Shown: one piece after another, positions 1 through 8,900 of the stretch
How positions within the stretch are numbered: position 1 is the first letter of the stretch
Layout: each line of letters starts with the position of its first letter
Source: Saprospiraceae bacterium UBA6168
Lineage (GTDB): Bacteria > Bacteroidota > Bacteroidia > Chitinophagales > Saprospiraceae
Assembly: GCA_002435785.1 (NCBI GenBank)
Contig: DIUC01000053.1
Span: forward strand, 15,399 to 76,485
DNA length: 61,087 bases
Direction of reading: 5' to 3'
Made by a program: the position numbers and the translations under genes
Notes under the pieces: generated by a model
Databases searched by the model: none
What the model was told of the DNA's origin: nothing
What the model saw: only the letters and a program-made list of their open reading frames with translations

Positions 1-2
1 AC

Positions 3-563
3 GACACCAACGCCGCCATCAGCCCAGCCGCCACGGAAATCTGCGACGACATTGACAACGACTGCAATGGCAGCATTGACGACGGGCTGGCATTCTTTAC
101 CTACTTCCTCGATGCCGATGGGGATGGCTTTGGCGATGCCGCTGCTTTCCTCAGTTCTTGCGAAACAACGGCACCTGGCAGCTACGTGACAAACGACGGC
201 GACTGCGACGACACCAATGCTGCCGTAAACCCAGCCGCCACGGAAGTGCCGAACGATAATATTGACAACAACTGCGACGGTCAGATTGACGAAACCAGCG
301 CCACGGCTGACGTAATCCGCAAAAGCTGGAAGCTGTTCCCGAACCCGACCACCAGCAGGCTAAACATCCAGTATGAATTTGCTGGCAAGCTGCAAGTGCA
401 ACTCTACCGTGCCGATGGCAGCCGCCAATCGGCGGAGGTGCTCGACTTCACCGGCGGCGTTGCTGGCCTCAACATGAATGAGGTGCCGCAAGGCGTGTAC
501 CTGCTCGTTGCCACCGACACATTTGGCAACCGCCATTTTGCGGAGCGGGTCGTGAAGATTTGA
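3..563 (+). CDS. C-terminal part of a T9SS-secreted protein with MopE-like metal-binding repeats
   Basis: The frame is open from the window edge, so the N-terminus is missing. Two acidic repeats are visible, of the form DDIDNDCNGSIDDG and DNIDNNCDGQIDE, each preceded by a CDDTNAA.SPAAT-type stretch. These match the MopE / 'putative metal-binding motif' family of extracellular calcium- or copper-binding repeats. The last ~75 residues (FPNPTTSRLNIQYEF ... GVYLLVA ... RVVKI) are a type A T9SS sorting domain, which directs export across the outer membrane and surface attachment. The gene ends in a hairpin terminator that also faces the convergent gene. The full-length function cannot be judged from this fragment. 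Confidence 0.85.
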   Translation, partial: DTNAAISPAATEICDDIDNDCNGSIDDGLAFFTYFLDADGDGFGDAAAFLSSCETTAPGSYVTNDGDCDDTNAAVNPAATEVPNDNIDNNCDGQIDETSATADVIRKSWKLFPNPTTSRLNIQYEFAGKLQVQLYRADGSRQSAEVLDFTGGVAGLNMNEVPQGVYLLVATDTFGNRHFAERVVKI

Positions 564-583
564 TGTTGGCTATTTTTTAGGAT

Positions 584-623
584 AAAAAACGGGCTTCCGA
601 TTCTTCGGATGCCCGTTTTTTTT
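584..623. terminator. Bidirectional rho-independent terminator
   Basis: A stem ACGGGCTTCCGA / TCGGATGCCCGT (one bulged base, short TTCT loop) is flanked by an A-run on the left and a T-run on the right. It can therefore end transcription of the plus-strand gene before it and the minus-strand gene at 678-1565. Confidence 0.85.
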
Positions 624-677
624 GCTGCGCAATATGCCTTGCATTTGTCCGATTGTTGAAGCCTGAAGCGAATTTTC

Positions 678-1565
678 TTAGAGCTTCGCCTTCATTGGAT
701 ACCGCAACCCTTGGTGCTTGTGCAGCACTGCCTTCACCGAGCCTACCGACAGCGGGGAGTCAATGACGAGCGGCACCCGGTTGGCATCGTCCGTCACCCA
801 GACGTTGATGCTGGCACCGTCGGGAAACACCCTGCCCGGAATCACCTCCGGCGAGAACTTTTGGGTATTGAATTTCCCAAAGTCCCGGATGTTTTTGTTG
901 GCCTCGCTGCCGTTGTAGCGCACCTTTAGCGGCCAAGCTTCCTTGTCCATAAAAATCTGGACAGGGAACGCCTCATCTTTTTTCATTTTGGAAAAATCAA
1001 CGTTGCGGGCGTAGTAGAGGATGCTCACGATGTCGTGCATGCACCGGTCAATCTTGAAATCATGGTGCTCCCGGATGTCGGTCGGTGCCTTGCCACGGTC
1101 GTTGTGCACCGTGCCCCTGCTTTGGTCGTAGGTGAGGTAGTCGTAAAGGCGGTACTTTCCCTCTTCGATGTTGCGGATGCCCATGATGGGCAGGCCTGTT
1201 TCCTTTTGCACCCAGGTATCATAGTAATCCCGCACCTTGAAGAACCAGTCGTAGCTTTCGTAGGTCTTGCCGACCACTTTGAAGTGCCACTGGTCGTCCT
1301 CGTCAATCACTTTGAAGGTCATTTCGCCCGCCGAGAGCCAGACGAAGTTCCAATTGTAATAGAGTTTGTAGGTCAGCTCCTCACCTGCGGTAAAGGTGGT
1401 GTTTTTGGTGAGGCAGGGCGAGGGGGTGAGGCCAGTTTCGGTGCGCCCTTCGGGCAATGGGCGGGTGGGCGTATCCTCCATTTTTGCGAAGCCAAAAAAA
1501 AGAAAAATGAACGCCAATAAACTGAAAATGAGCGGCTTACGAAGTTTTGTTACTTTCAAGGCCAA
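678..1565 (-). CDS. DUF3108 domain-containing exported protein
   Basis: 295 residues. A hydrophobic stretch at about residues 12-27 is a signal peptide or N-terminal anchor. The rest reads as the beta-rich DUF3108 fold: FTAGEELTYKLYYNW near the front, then GKTYESYDWFFKVRDYYDTW, and a C-terminal SPLSVGSVKAVL. In Bacteroidota this family is found in the cell envelope and its role is not established. The start overlaps the end of the upstream flippase-like gene by 29 bp, so the two are probably co-transcribed and translationally coupled. A later start inside the overlap cannot be excluded. Confidence 0.8.
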   Translation of the reverse strand: MALKVTKLRKPLIFSLLAFIFLFFGFAKMEDTPTRPLPEGRTETGLTPSPCLTKNTTFTAGEELTYKLYYNWNFVWLSAGEMTFKVIDEDDQWHFKVVGKTYESYDWFFKVRDYYDTWVQKETGLPIMGIRNIEEGKYRLYDYLTYDQSRGTVHNDRGKAPTDIREHHDFKIDRCMHDIVSILYYARNVDFSKMKKDEAFPVQIFMDKEAWPLKVRYNGSEANKNIRDFGKFNTQKFSPEVIPGRVFPDGASINVWVTDDANRVPLVIDSPLSVGSVKAVLHKHQGLRYPMKAKL

Positions 1566-2583
1566 TGGATTTTATGATATTCACTTGTACGATAAACACC
1601 AGCCCGAGTAACGCTGGCACTGCGATGTTTATTACGAACAAAGAGAAAGTGGCGGCCAGAATATCCACATCGTCGTTTGTGAAAAAACCCCAGACGAACA
1701 GGGCTATTTCGCCACGAGCCAAGAGGCCCATCACCGGCGGCAACGGCACACTGGCCTGTACCAGAAAAATGGTGGCGATACCCGCCATCCCAACCAACCA
1801 AGGCGCAGGTACCCCATAAAATTGCAATAGCAAGAAGTATTGCGTGGCGTAAGTGAAATAGCGCAGGAAGGCAAAACCGAGCGCTCGACCGAGTTCCTGA
1901 CGGTGGTAGTGGCGAAGCACGGTCAGGTGCCGCAGTTGTTTTTTGAAGCGGTCAATATGAGGGATGCGCTTGGCCAGTGGCACCACCACGTCAATGTTGA
2001 AATAGGTAAAGAAGAGCAGCGCCAGAAAGGCAGCCCCCAAGCTCACGGACACGGGGACGAGATATGGCTGCGGCTCCAAAAACTTCAACGAAAAAAAGAC
2101 ACCGCCGACCAACCCAACCGAGAGCAAAGCCAGCAGTTGCGCCAGACTGCCCACCATCGTCGCTATCACGGCCTTCCAGCCCTGCCCCTCCTCCACGAAA
2201 AGTACCCGGCCACCATACTCCCCCACCCTGTTTGGGGTGAAGATGGCGATGGTCGTGCCAGCCAGCACTGCCTTGAACGTTTGCCAGAAGCCCAAGCTGG
2301 AGAAGCCCCGGATGAGTTGCCGCCATTTGAGCGCTTCAAGGGCGATGTTGAAGGGGGCGAGGAATGCCACGGCTACCAGCCACAGCAGGTTGGGATAGGT
2401 GAAATGCCGAACGAGCGCCATCCACAGGTCTGCCGCCTGCTGCCTCGCAAATACCTGCTGGTACAAGGCCCAGCCAAGCAGCCCGGCAATGAGCAACTTG
2501 AGGGAAAAATTGAGGGTTTTCTTTGAAATGGTTGGCAAGTTCGTTGGTTGAATTTGGGTAGTCCTCGACAAAAGTGTTGGCAA
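1537..2583 (-). CDS. Flippase-like integral membrane protein (lysylphosphatidylglycerol synthase TM region family)
   Basis: 348 residues with about eight hydrophobic segments. The motif TPNRVGEYGGR at residues 116-126 is the conserved loop of the LPG synthase TM / AglD / UPF0104 family. No C-terminal aminoacyl-transferase domain is present, so this is the stand-alone membrane form, which is thought to move or sense lipid-linked substrates; the substrate is unknown. It is first in a two-gene unit with the DUF3108 gene. The ~20 hydrophilic N-terminal residues suggest the true start could be slightly downstream. Confidence 0.82.
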   Translation of the reverse strand: MPTLLSRTTQIQPTNLPTISKKTLNFSLKLLIAGLLGWALYQQVFARQQAADLWMALVRHFTYPNLLWLVAVAFLAPFNIALEALKWRQLIRGFSSLGFWQTFKAVLAGTTIAIFTPNRVGEYGGRVLFVEEGQGWKAVIATMVGSLAQLLALLSVGLVGGVFFSLKFLEPQPYLVPVSVSLGAAFLALLFFTYFNIDVVVPLAKRIPHIDRFKKQLRHLTVLRHYHRQELGRALGFAFLRYFTYATQYFLLLQFYGVPAPWLVGMAGIATIFLVQASVPLPPVMGLLARGEIALFVWGFFTNDDVDILAATFSLFVINIAVPALLGLVFIVQVNIIKSIGLESNKTS

Positions 2584-2601
2584 TGCGCCCCTTCGGTAGC
2601 A

Positions 2602-2702
2602 TGGCCTTTAGGCCGTTCCGACGGAGGCGTTTACACCGTTCCGACTTAGGCGTTTACGCCGCCAGCGCCCTAAAGGGCTTGGACGGGACGGCCTAAAGGC
2701 CA
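2602..2702. repeat. Long inverted repeat in a divergent promoter region
   Basis: Arms at 2602-2620 and 2684-2702 (TGGCCTTTAGGCCGTTCCG and its near-perfect reverse complement, one G-T pair) enclose direct repeats of GGCGTTTAC and CCGTTCCGAC. It lies between the flippase-like gene and ruvC, which diverge, next to a second inverted array at 2747-2830. Confidence 0.75.
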
Positions 2703-2746
2703 TTTTACCGGAGAAAATCAACACCAACACTTCGGTGGTTACTACT

Positions 2747-2830
2747 GGAATTTGGGAGTTTGGGAAATTTGGGCTCACGCAAGGAACTGGTTGGCAACCA
2801 AATTCCTGAATTTCCCAATTTCTAATTTCC
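2747..2830. repeat. Self-complementary word array (AATTTGGGA / TCCCAAATT type)
   Basis: The left arm (2747-2773) repeats GGAATTTGGGAGTTTGGG-like words. The right arm (2798-2830) repeats CCAAATTCC / TTTCCCAATTTC words in reverse complement. The same word family recurs at 5872-5939 and 32153-32253. Confidence 0.7.
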
Positions 2831-2850
2831 GTCCATTCGCCCTGCGAAGT

Positions 2851-2858
2851 TAGCTTTG
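2851..2858 (+). promoter_or_regulatory. Bacteroidota -7 promoter element for ruvC
   Basis: TAGCTTTG matches TAnnTTTG exactly. No clear TTG upstream element is seen at the usual distance. It ends seven bases before the ruvC ATG, which would give a leaderless or nearly leaderless transcript. Confidence 0.5.
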
Positions 2859-2865
2859 CTGCGCA

Positions 2866-3426
2866 ATGACAGAAAAAAATAAATATCGGCTGCTCGGTGT
2901 TGACCCCGGCACCAACGTGCTCGGCTATGCCATCGTGGAGGTGGAGAACCGCCAGATGACCCTCGTGGCCTTGGGCGTCATCACGATGCAACACCTTGAG
3001 GAACAGCAACATAAGCTGAAAAAAATCTTTGAGGACTTGCAGGCAATCATACGGGGCTATGCCCCCAATGAGATGGCCATTGAGGCTCCTTTTTACGCAA
3101 AAAACGTGCAGTCCATGCTCAAATTGGGACGAGCGCAAGGGGTGGCCATCGCTGCTGCCATCACCATGGGCGTCGAAATCACGGAGTATTCCCCGAAGAA
3201 AATCAAGCAGTCCGTCACTGGCAACGGGAATGCTGCCAAGGAACAGGTGGCCGCCATGCTGGAGACTATTTTCAAAACCAAATTGGATGAGAAATACTTG
3301 GATGCGACTGATGCGCTGGCCACGGCGGTCTGCCATTTTTACCAATCAAAATCGCTGCCCGGCGGTGGAAAGAAGGTGAAGGATTGGGCGGCGTACCTGA
3401 AGGAAAACCCGAAAAAGAAGTTATGA
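2866..3426 (+). CDS. ruvC: Crossover junction endodeoxyribonuclease RuvC
   Basis: 186 residues, near the family length. RuvC resolves Holliday junctions with RuvAB during recombination and repair. The four catalytic acids are all present: D13 (GVDPGT), E73 (AIEAPFYAKN), D146 and D149 (DATDALA). The ATG is chosen because the catalytic N-terminus begins directly after it and a -7 element lies just upstream. ruvA and ruvB are not in the window, so the gene stands alone here, convergent with the HIT gene. Confidence 0.96.
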   Translation: MTEKNKYRLLGVDPGTNVLGYAIVEVENRQMTLVALGVITMQHLEEQQHKLKKIFEDLQAIIRGYAPNEMAIEAPFYAKNVQSMLKLGRAQGVAIAAAITMGVEITEYSPKKIKQSVTGNGNAAKEQVAAMLETIFKTKLDEKYLDATDALATAVCHFYQSKSLPGGGKKVKDWAAYLKENPKKKL

Positions 3427-3466
3427 GGAATGAGGGACGAAGTCGGGTGCATGACTTTGCATCCCA

Positions 3467-3868
3467 TTATTGACTGTTCATCATCTCACGAATGGTCGCA
3501 GCAATCCCCGCCATTTCTTCCTGTGTAAATTTCAGCTTCTGCGCAGTTACGCTTACTTGGCTTTCACGCTGGAAGGGGATGAGGTGCACGTGCGCATGGG
3601 GTACTTCGGTGCCAATGACCATTACCCCGACCCGTTGGCACTCGATGGCTTTGTCGAGTGCCTTGGCAACCTTTTTCGCAAAAACCATGAGGCCAGCGAG
3701 CGTGTCGTCGTCCACATCAAAGAGGTAGTCAATTTCCTTTTTAGGAACTACCAAAGTATGCCCCTTCGCCACCGGATTGATGTCGAGGAATGCCAGAAAA
3801 TGCTCGGACTCGGCTACCTTGTAGCAAGGGATTTCGCCGTTGATGATGCGGGTGAAGATGCTGGGCAT
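3467..3868 (-). CDS. HIT family (histidine triad) nucleotide-binding protein
   Basis: 133 residues from the ATG at 3868. The N-terminus SIFTRIINGEIP and the triad HAHVHLIP (H91, H93, H95) identify an HIT / HINT-type purine nucleoside phosphoramidase or hydrolase, usually a cytosolic homodimer. A longer open frame runs to 3964, but those extra residues come from the GGATTGCGG repeat and the greA 3' end and are not conserved, so the internal ATG is preferred. It lies directly downstream of greA, likely in the same transcript. Confidence 0.92.
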   Translation of the reverse strand: MPSIFTRIINGEIPCYKVAESEHFLAFLDINPVAKGHTLVVPKKEIDYLFDVDDDTLAGLMVFAKKVAKALDKAIECQRVGVMVIGTEVPHAHVHLIPFQRESQVSVTAQKLKFTQEEMAGIAATIREMMNSQ

Positions 3869-3871
3869 TTC

Positions 3872-3924
3872 GATTGCGGATTGCGGGTTGCGGATTGTAC
3901 CGTATCTGGCGCAATCCGCAATCC
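3872..3924. repeat. Self-complementary word array (GGATTGCGG type)
   Basis: GATTGCGGATTGCGG words at 3872-3896 face GCAATCCGCAATCC at 3911-3924. The array fills the gap between greA and the HIT gene. The same word is used at 33491-33504 and 33686-33699. Confidence 0.7.
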
Positions 3925-3932
3925 TGCTTTTC

Positions 3933-4403
3933 TCAGATAAAGATGTTGAGGATTTTGAAGGCAATTTCCCCGGCTGGCGTGGTGATTTGGGCAGTTTCGC
4001 CCACTTTTTTGCCCAAAAGCCCCTTACCGATTGGGGAACTGGCTGAGATTTTCTTGTCCTTGAGGTTGGCTTCGGACTCCGAAACCAAGGTGTAGGTGTC
4101 CTCTTTTCCTGTCTTTTTATTTTTTATGGTAACGCTTGTCAGCAGGCGTACCTCGGAGGTGTCCATGTCGTCGGCGCTAAGGATGCGGGCGGTCGCCATC
4201 ACTTTTTCCAATTCGTTGATTTTCAGCTCCAACATGCCTTGGGCATTTTTGGCAGCGTCGTACTCGGCGTTCTCGGAGAGGTCACCTTTGTCACGGGCCT
4301 CGGCTATGGCACGGGAAGCCTCTTGGCGTCCGGTGGTTTTCAGTTCATCCAATTCGGCTTTGAGCCTATCGTGGCCTTCTTGCGTCAAATATGTAAAGTT
4401 CAT
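3933..4403 (-). CDS. greA: Transcription elongation factor GreA
   Basis: 156 residues, the usual GreA length. The N-terminal coiled coil carries the acidic tip DLSENAEYDAAK (D41, E44), which enters the RNA polymerase secondary channel and stimulates cleavage of backtracked RNA. The C-terminal FKBP-like domain ends with SPIGKGLLGKKVGE and the usual closing strand (PAGEIAFKILNI). The HIT-family gene follows in the same direction across a short repeat array. Confidence 0.96.
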   Translation of the reverse strand: MNFTYLTQEGHDRLKAELDELKTTGRQEASRAIAEARDKGDLSENAEYDAAKNAQGMLELKINELEKVMATARILSADDMDTSEVRLLTSVTIKNKKTGKEDTYTLVSESEANLKDKKISASSPIGKGLLGKKVGETAQITTPAGEIAFKILNIFI

Positions 4404-4915
4404 AAAAGTCTTTTTTTCGGTAAAAAAATAGCACCTGATACCAACAGCGATAAAAACCTACTCTCCAAGGGGGTTTGACCCTTAAAAAGATGGCCTTACA
4501 TGAAATATCAGGAAAATACTTTGAGACGTGCTCAACTCCCTAATGGTCGCTGGGCTGTTTTTTGGGCGAACTACGTAAAATTGGTTGGTTGATGGCTACC
4601 AAACCAAAAAGACAAGAACGCTTCCGACCCAATTGCCGGAAACGTTCTTGCCTTCGCTTGAACCACAAAAGTAAGCATTGCCCCTCAATCCAAGTTAGTT
4701 TTCGCAGGATTTTTCTTTTCCTAAAAAAAGTAGCCCCACCTCGACTTTACGAGGGGGGCCATCCCAAAAACCAATTGTTAAAGGACATCTATTCTTCTAA
4801 ACGGGATGATTCTCAAATCCCGTCTTCAATTTTTCATTTCACAAACCCGTGTGTGTGCGGGTGGTTTCAAATTCGGTGTCTCATGATGTGCCGGCTGCCT
4901 GATGGAGGGTACAGT
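4404..4915. other. Gene-free stretch upstream of greA
   Basis: About 510 bp between the start of greA and the stop of the PorP/SprF gene, both on the minus strand. Apart from one strong hairpin at 4613-4650, I see no convincing gene, tRNA or promoter match. Confidence 0.5.
4613..4650 (-). terminator. Hairpin terminator downstream of PorP/SprF gene
   Basis: Arms CAAGAACG..TTCCG and CCGGAA.CGTTCTTG pair with a small loop. On the minus strand the stem is followed by TCTTTTTGG. It lies about 270 bp after the stop of the 4916-5848 gene and could end that transcript. Confidence 0.55.
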
Positions 4916-5848
4916 TTAATTGCTGCGGTCGTAGCGCTTCTTGCCACGGTCAAAGCTGAACAGCAAGGTCAGTTCGTGCGAGCCGCTATTGTACTTCTGG
5001 AATTTCTGGAAGGTCAAATCGTAGCTGTAATACAATTTGAAGACATCCACATTCGTGCCAAGCAGAATGCCCGTGGCGCCACCAGTGCCACCCCGAACGG
5101 AGACCCCTGCGATGAGCTTGTCCTCGATGAACGAACCAAGCATGTTGAAGTCAATCTGGAGCGGCCTATCCTTCATGTTGTACACCAACAAAGAAGGGCG
5201 CAGCTTGAAATTGAACGGCTCCACCTCGAACTCATGCCCAAAGGTGATAATGGAATATTTGAACAATGAACCTTCGTTCTGGCCAGTCTCAATCTCGCCG
5301 ATTTTGGCCACCACGAGGTTGGGGAATGTTACCCCGACGAAGGTGTTCTTTTTGAAAGTGGCATAACCACCCAGCGAGGCATCGAAAACCTTGTTGCCAT
5401 CCACCGCATTCTCGATGATTTGGTCATCTGGGTCATAGAGTGGACTGTTCATCGCCGACTCTGCCAGCCTTCTCGTCAAAAACTCCGTGGAAAAACCAGC
5501 AGCGAACTTGACGTTCTTCACCTCGTAACGGAAGGCGTAGTTGAGTTGCAGGCGGGTATTGGTCATGTTGCCGAGGTTCTCGGACATGACGCCAAGGCCA
5601 ATGCCGAGGGTCTTGCCAATCGGGCCATTGTAGCCGATGCCATAACTCTTTGGCGAATCCGGGAATCCCGTCCACTGACTGCGGAAGTTCATGTGTAGCT
5701 GGTGGTTCTCGTTGAAGCCAGCTACTGCAGGAGAAATAAGGATTGGATTGATGATATAATGGGAAAAAATGGAGGACTGCTCCTGCGACCAAGCAGATTG
5801 AATAACGAAAGCCGCAGCTATAAGTAAAATTAGCTTTTTCATGCTCAT
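4916..5848 (-). CDS. PorP/SprF family type IX secretion membrane protein
   Basis: 310 residues with a signal peptide ending near AWSQ. The mature start (QSSIFSHYIINPILISPAVAG), followed by NFRSQWTGFPDSP, is diagnostic of PorP/SprF, an outer-membrane beta-barrel that helps secrete or anchor T9SS type B (CHU_C) cargo. It lies directly downstream of an SprB-like CHU_C protein (5942-10606), the same order as sprB-sprF in Flavobacterium johnsoniae, so it is probably the dedicated partner of that cargo. Translation may begin at the first or third codon, since both are Met. Confidence 0.93.
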   Translation of the reverse strand: MSMKKLILLIAAAFVIQSAWSQEQSSIFSHYIINPILISPAVAGFNENHQLHMNFRSQWTGFPDSPKSYGIGYNGPIGKTLGIGLGVMSENLGNMTNTRLQLNYAFRYEVKNVKFAAGFSTEFLTRRLAESAMNSPLYDPDDQIIENAVDGNKVFDASLGGYATFKKNTFVGVTFPNLVVAKIGEIETGQNEGSLFKYSIITFGHEFEVEPFNFKLRPSLLVYNMKDRPLQIDFNMLGSFIEDKLIAGVSVRGGTGGATGILLGTNVDVFKLYYSYDLTFQKFQKYNSGSHELTLLFSFDRGKKRYDRSN

Positions 5849-5871
5849 GGATTGAATCGGTGATTGGTTGA

Positions 5872-5939
5872 AATTGGGAATTGGGAATTAGGTACTGGAA
5901 ATTGTTGGACACAATTCCCAATGCCTAATTCCTAATTCC
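5872..5939. repeat. Self-complementary word array (GGGAATTGGGAATTAGG type)
   Basis: Left words at 5876-5892 and right words ACAATTCCCAATGCCTAATTCC at 5911-5939 are reverse complements of one another. The array fills most of the gap between the SprB-like gene and its PorP/SprF partner, so it sits inside the presumed operon. Confidence 0.72.
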
Positions 5940-5941
5940 AT

Positions 5942-8900
5942 CTATTTGCGAAGCACAGTTACACTGCCTTTTTTTGTGACAAATAGGTTGGTGCCCGGGT
6001 CGAAGTAATTGAAGACATAGAAATAAACGCCGTCTGGCACATTGCTGCCACTCATGGTGGTGCCACGCCAGAGGTTGTCGTCGTTGTAGTCTTCGGTGTG
6101 GTACACCAACTGCCCCCAACGGTTGTAGATTTCGAGGGTGTTGTCGTTGAAGCGGCTGAGGCATTTGATGATGAACTCTTCGTTCTTGCCATCGCCTTCC
6201 GGCGTTATCACCGTGCGCACTTCGCCACATTCGGTCGCATCGTCAACTTTGACGGTTTTTGCAACTTGACAGCCATTGGCATCCGTCACCAACACGAGGT
6301 AGGTACCTGGGAACAGTTCCGTCAAAATACTATCAACCGCCAATGGGTAATCCCTCCACACATAAGTGTATGGGGGCGTTCCGCCCGATACGGTGACACC
6401 TGCCACACCATTGGGGCCACCACTGTCCGAGACCGAGAAGCCAATAGCGGAAAGGGGTGAGCCACCGGGTACCGCCACATTGTCCAGCTTTGTGCAGCCA
6501 TTGAAGTCTGTCACGGTGACGGAAAAGCTCTTGCCGGGGGTTAGGTTTGCGGCTGTCAATGTTTTGTCCCCATTGCTCCAAGCGTAAGTATAGGCTGGTA
6601 CGCCGCCGCTCACGATGACCGTTGCTTGTCCAGTATCGCCGCCTGAGCATCCACTGTTGGAGGCACTTATTTGCGTGGTCAAAGGTGGAGGTCCCAACAG
6701 ATTAACGACTGCCGCCATCTCACAGCCCTGTGCATCCTTGACCGTAACGGTGTAATTTATCCCTGCCGCCAAATTGGAGACTGTTTGGGTAATCGCACCA
6801 TTGCTCCAAAGGTAGCTGTAAGGGCCGACGCCATTTGATGGCACAGCGATAGCAGCACCATTGTTCAACCCAGCACAACGAACATCGTATCCATTGAAGT
6901 CGCTCGTCACCTCGGCGCTCACGCTGAGGCTCGACTCGGAGGTCAATGTGTAAGTCTGAACGATGGTGGTGCCTTTGGCGTCCGTGATGGTCACCGTGTA
7001 GGTGCCAGGCAAAATATTGATTGCCGTTTGCTCTTGACTTACAGTAACATTATTTGCATCGCTCCACTTATAGGAATATGGCAAGTTGGGGACTGCGCAG
7101 CTTGGTGATAGTGACGGCGTAGCCGTAATGGAACCAAGTTGCTGTGGACAAGCAGGGTTTACGGCAGAGAAGGAGGCAGTGAGTAAGCCGACGCCAATGT
7201 TGTCGAAAACCTGAACGCAACCATTTGCATCCTGCAAAGTAAGCTCGTAACAACCAGGAGCAATGCTAAACAAGTCCTGCGAGGTTGCAGCATTGTTCCA
7301 TTGGTAGGTGTAAGGCAACTGCCCACCCATCGGTGTTATGTTTACATGTCCTCCACCTAGTGGGTTTGTAGTATGCGTGACTTGAACGGGTGACAATAGC
7401 GATAGCGTTGTCGTCCCCACTATCACCGTACCCGTTTTCGATTGCTGGTCAACACCTATTCCGCTGTCTGTAATGGTATAGGTGTATGTCCCGCCCAGCA
7501 GGTTTGAAAAGGTATAGGTGTTCTGGCTGGTGATAAACGATTGGTTCTGTGGCCCTGCGATTTGGTAGTTGTACGGTGGCGTTCCGCCAAAAATCGTAAT
7601 CTCAATTTTGCCATTGTTTTGCGAAGCACAAGCATTGCTTGGGTTCAACTGTGGGTTGCCAAGTACAGGCGGCACATAATCCAACACATACGGCCCAGCA
7701 GTACCCGTGCAGCCGTTTCCGTCCGTAATCGTCACGGAATAAGTGCCTTCCCCAAGGTTGAAAATCGGGTTGCCAGTTTGCGACGTGCCGCTCCAAACAT
7801 AGGTATAGCCGGAACCAGAACCACCTTGCGTGCTAAGGGTAATGGAACCATTGGAAGCAGAAGAAGCGGTTGGAACTTCCAAGTTTACTGCTACCACGTT
7901 GGGCGCTTGGGCTGGCTGCGCAATGGTAAAGGTTTGGATAAACGTCAGGCCAATGGATGGGCTTGTCACTGTCACGGTGTAAGTACCGGGGCAGAGGCCA
8001 GGCGGGTTGGGGATGGGTGGAACGGAGGAAGGTGTCCAAGCATAAATATATGGCGGAACACCGCCAATAACATTAACATCTATTTCACCGTTGCACACTC
8101 CAGCACAAGCATCCGTGAACGTGCTGGGGTTGTTCGGGTCTTCTGCCATTGGCGCATAGACCGGGGCGCACCGGGTCCTGGAACACATATTGGCATCCGT
8201 GACCGTCACGCAATAGGTGCCAGCGGAGAGGTTGGTCGGGTTCTGCGGGTTGCCGGGTATCGGGCCATTCGGGCCAGACCAACTGAAAGTATAAGGTGGC
8301 ACACCGCCTGTCACCGTGGTGGTGATGGAGCCGTTGTTTTGTCCCTGTGTGGGGTTGGTCGCACTCAAAGTAACGACGATGTTGGCAGGTTCCGTTATCG
8401 TAACCGAGCTTGTTTTCACACAGCCGTAGTTGTCACGTGCTTGTGCGCTGTAAGTGCCAGCGGCCAAGTTGTTGAACACGTTGTTCGTGCCCCAAGTGCC
8501 TGTGCCAAGTCGGTATTCCTTGGTGTTGCCGCCGCCTGTGGCAGTGATGGTGATGCTGCCATTGGTGCCACCGTGGCAGGAGATATTGGTGGATGTCACC
8601 GTAGCCACCAAAGCACTTGGCGGCGCCGAAATAATGTAAATAGGAGAAACAGCCGTACATGCGTTGCAGTCCGTCACCGTTACCGTATAGTTGCCAGCAG
8701 CAAGGCCGGTGATGTCCTGCGTGGTAGCGGTGTTGCTCCAAGCGTAGGAGTAGCCCGTGCAGCCCGTTCCAGTATTGGTACCGCCTGATACGGTGATGTC
8801 AATAGCGCCGTTTGTTTCACCAAAACAAGCGATATCCTGAGAAGTATGGTTGAGGATAATGGCATTTGGCTGCGTAACGGTATAAGGTCCAGCAGTAGCA

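Noticed and set aside
4562..5269. Plus-strand frame over the greA-PorP gap
   Set aside because: Half of it is antisense to the PorP/SprF gene and the rest runs through a hairpin; no homology is apparent.
7541..8788. 415-residue plus-strand frame inside the SprB-like gene
   Set aside because: It is antisense to the SprB repeats, arginine/histidine/alanine-rich, and has no recognisable domain.
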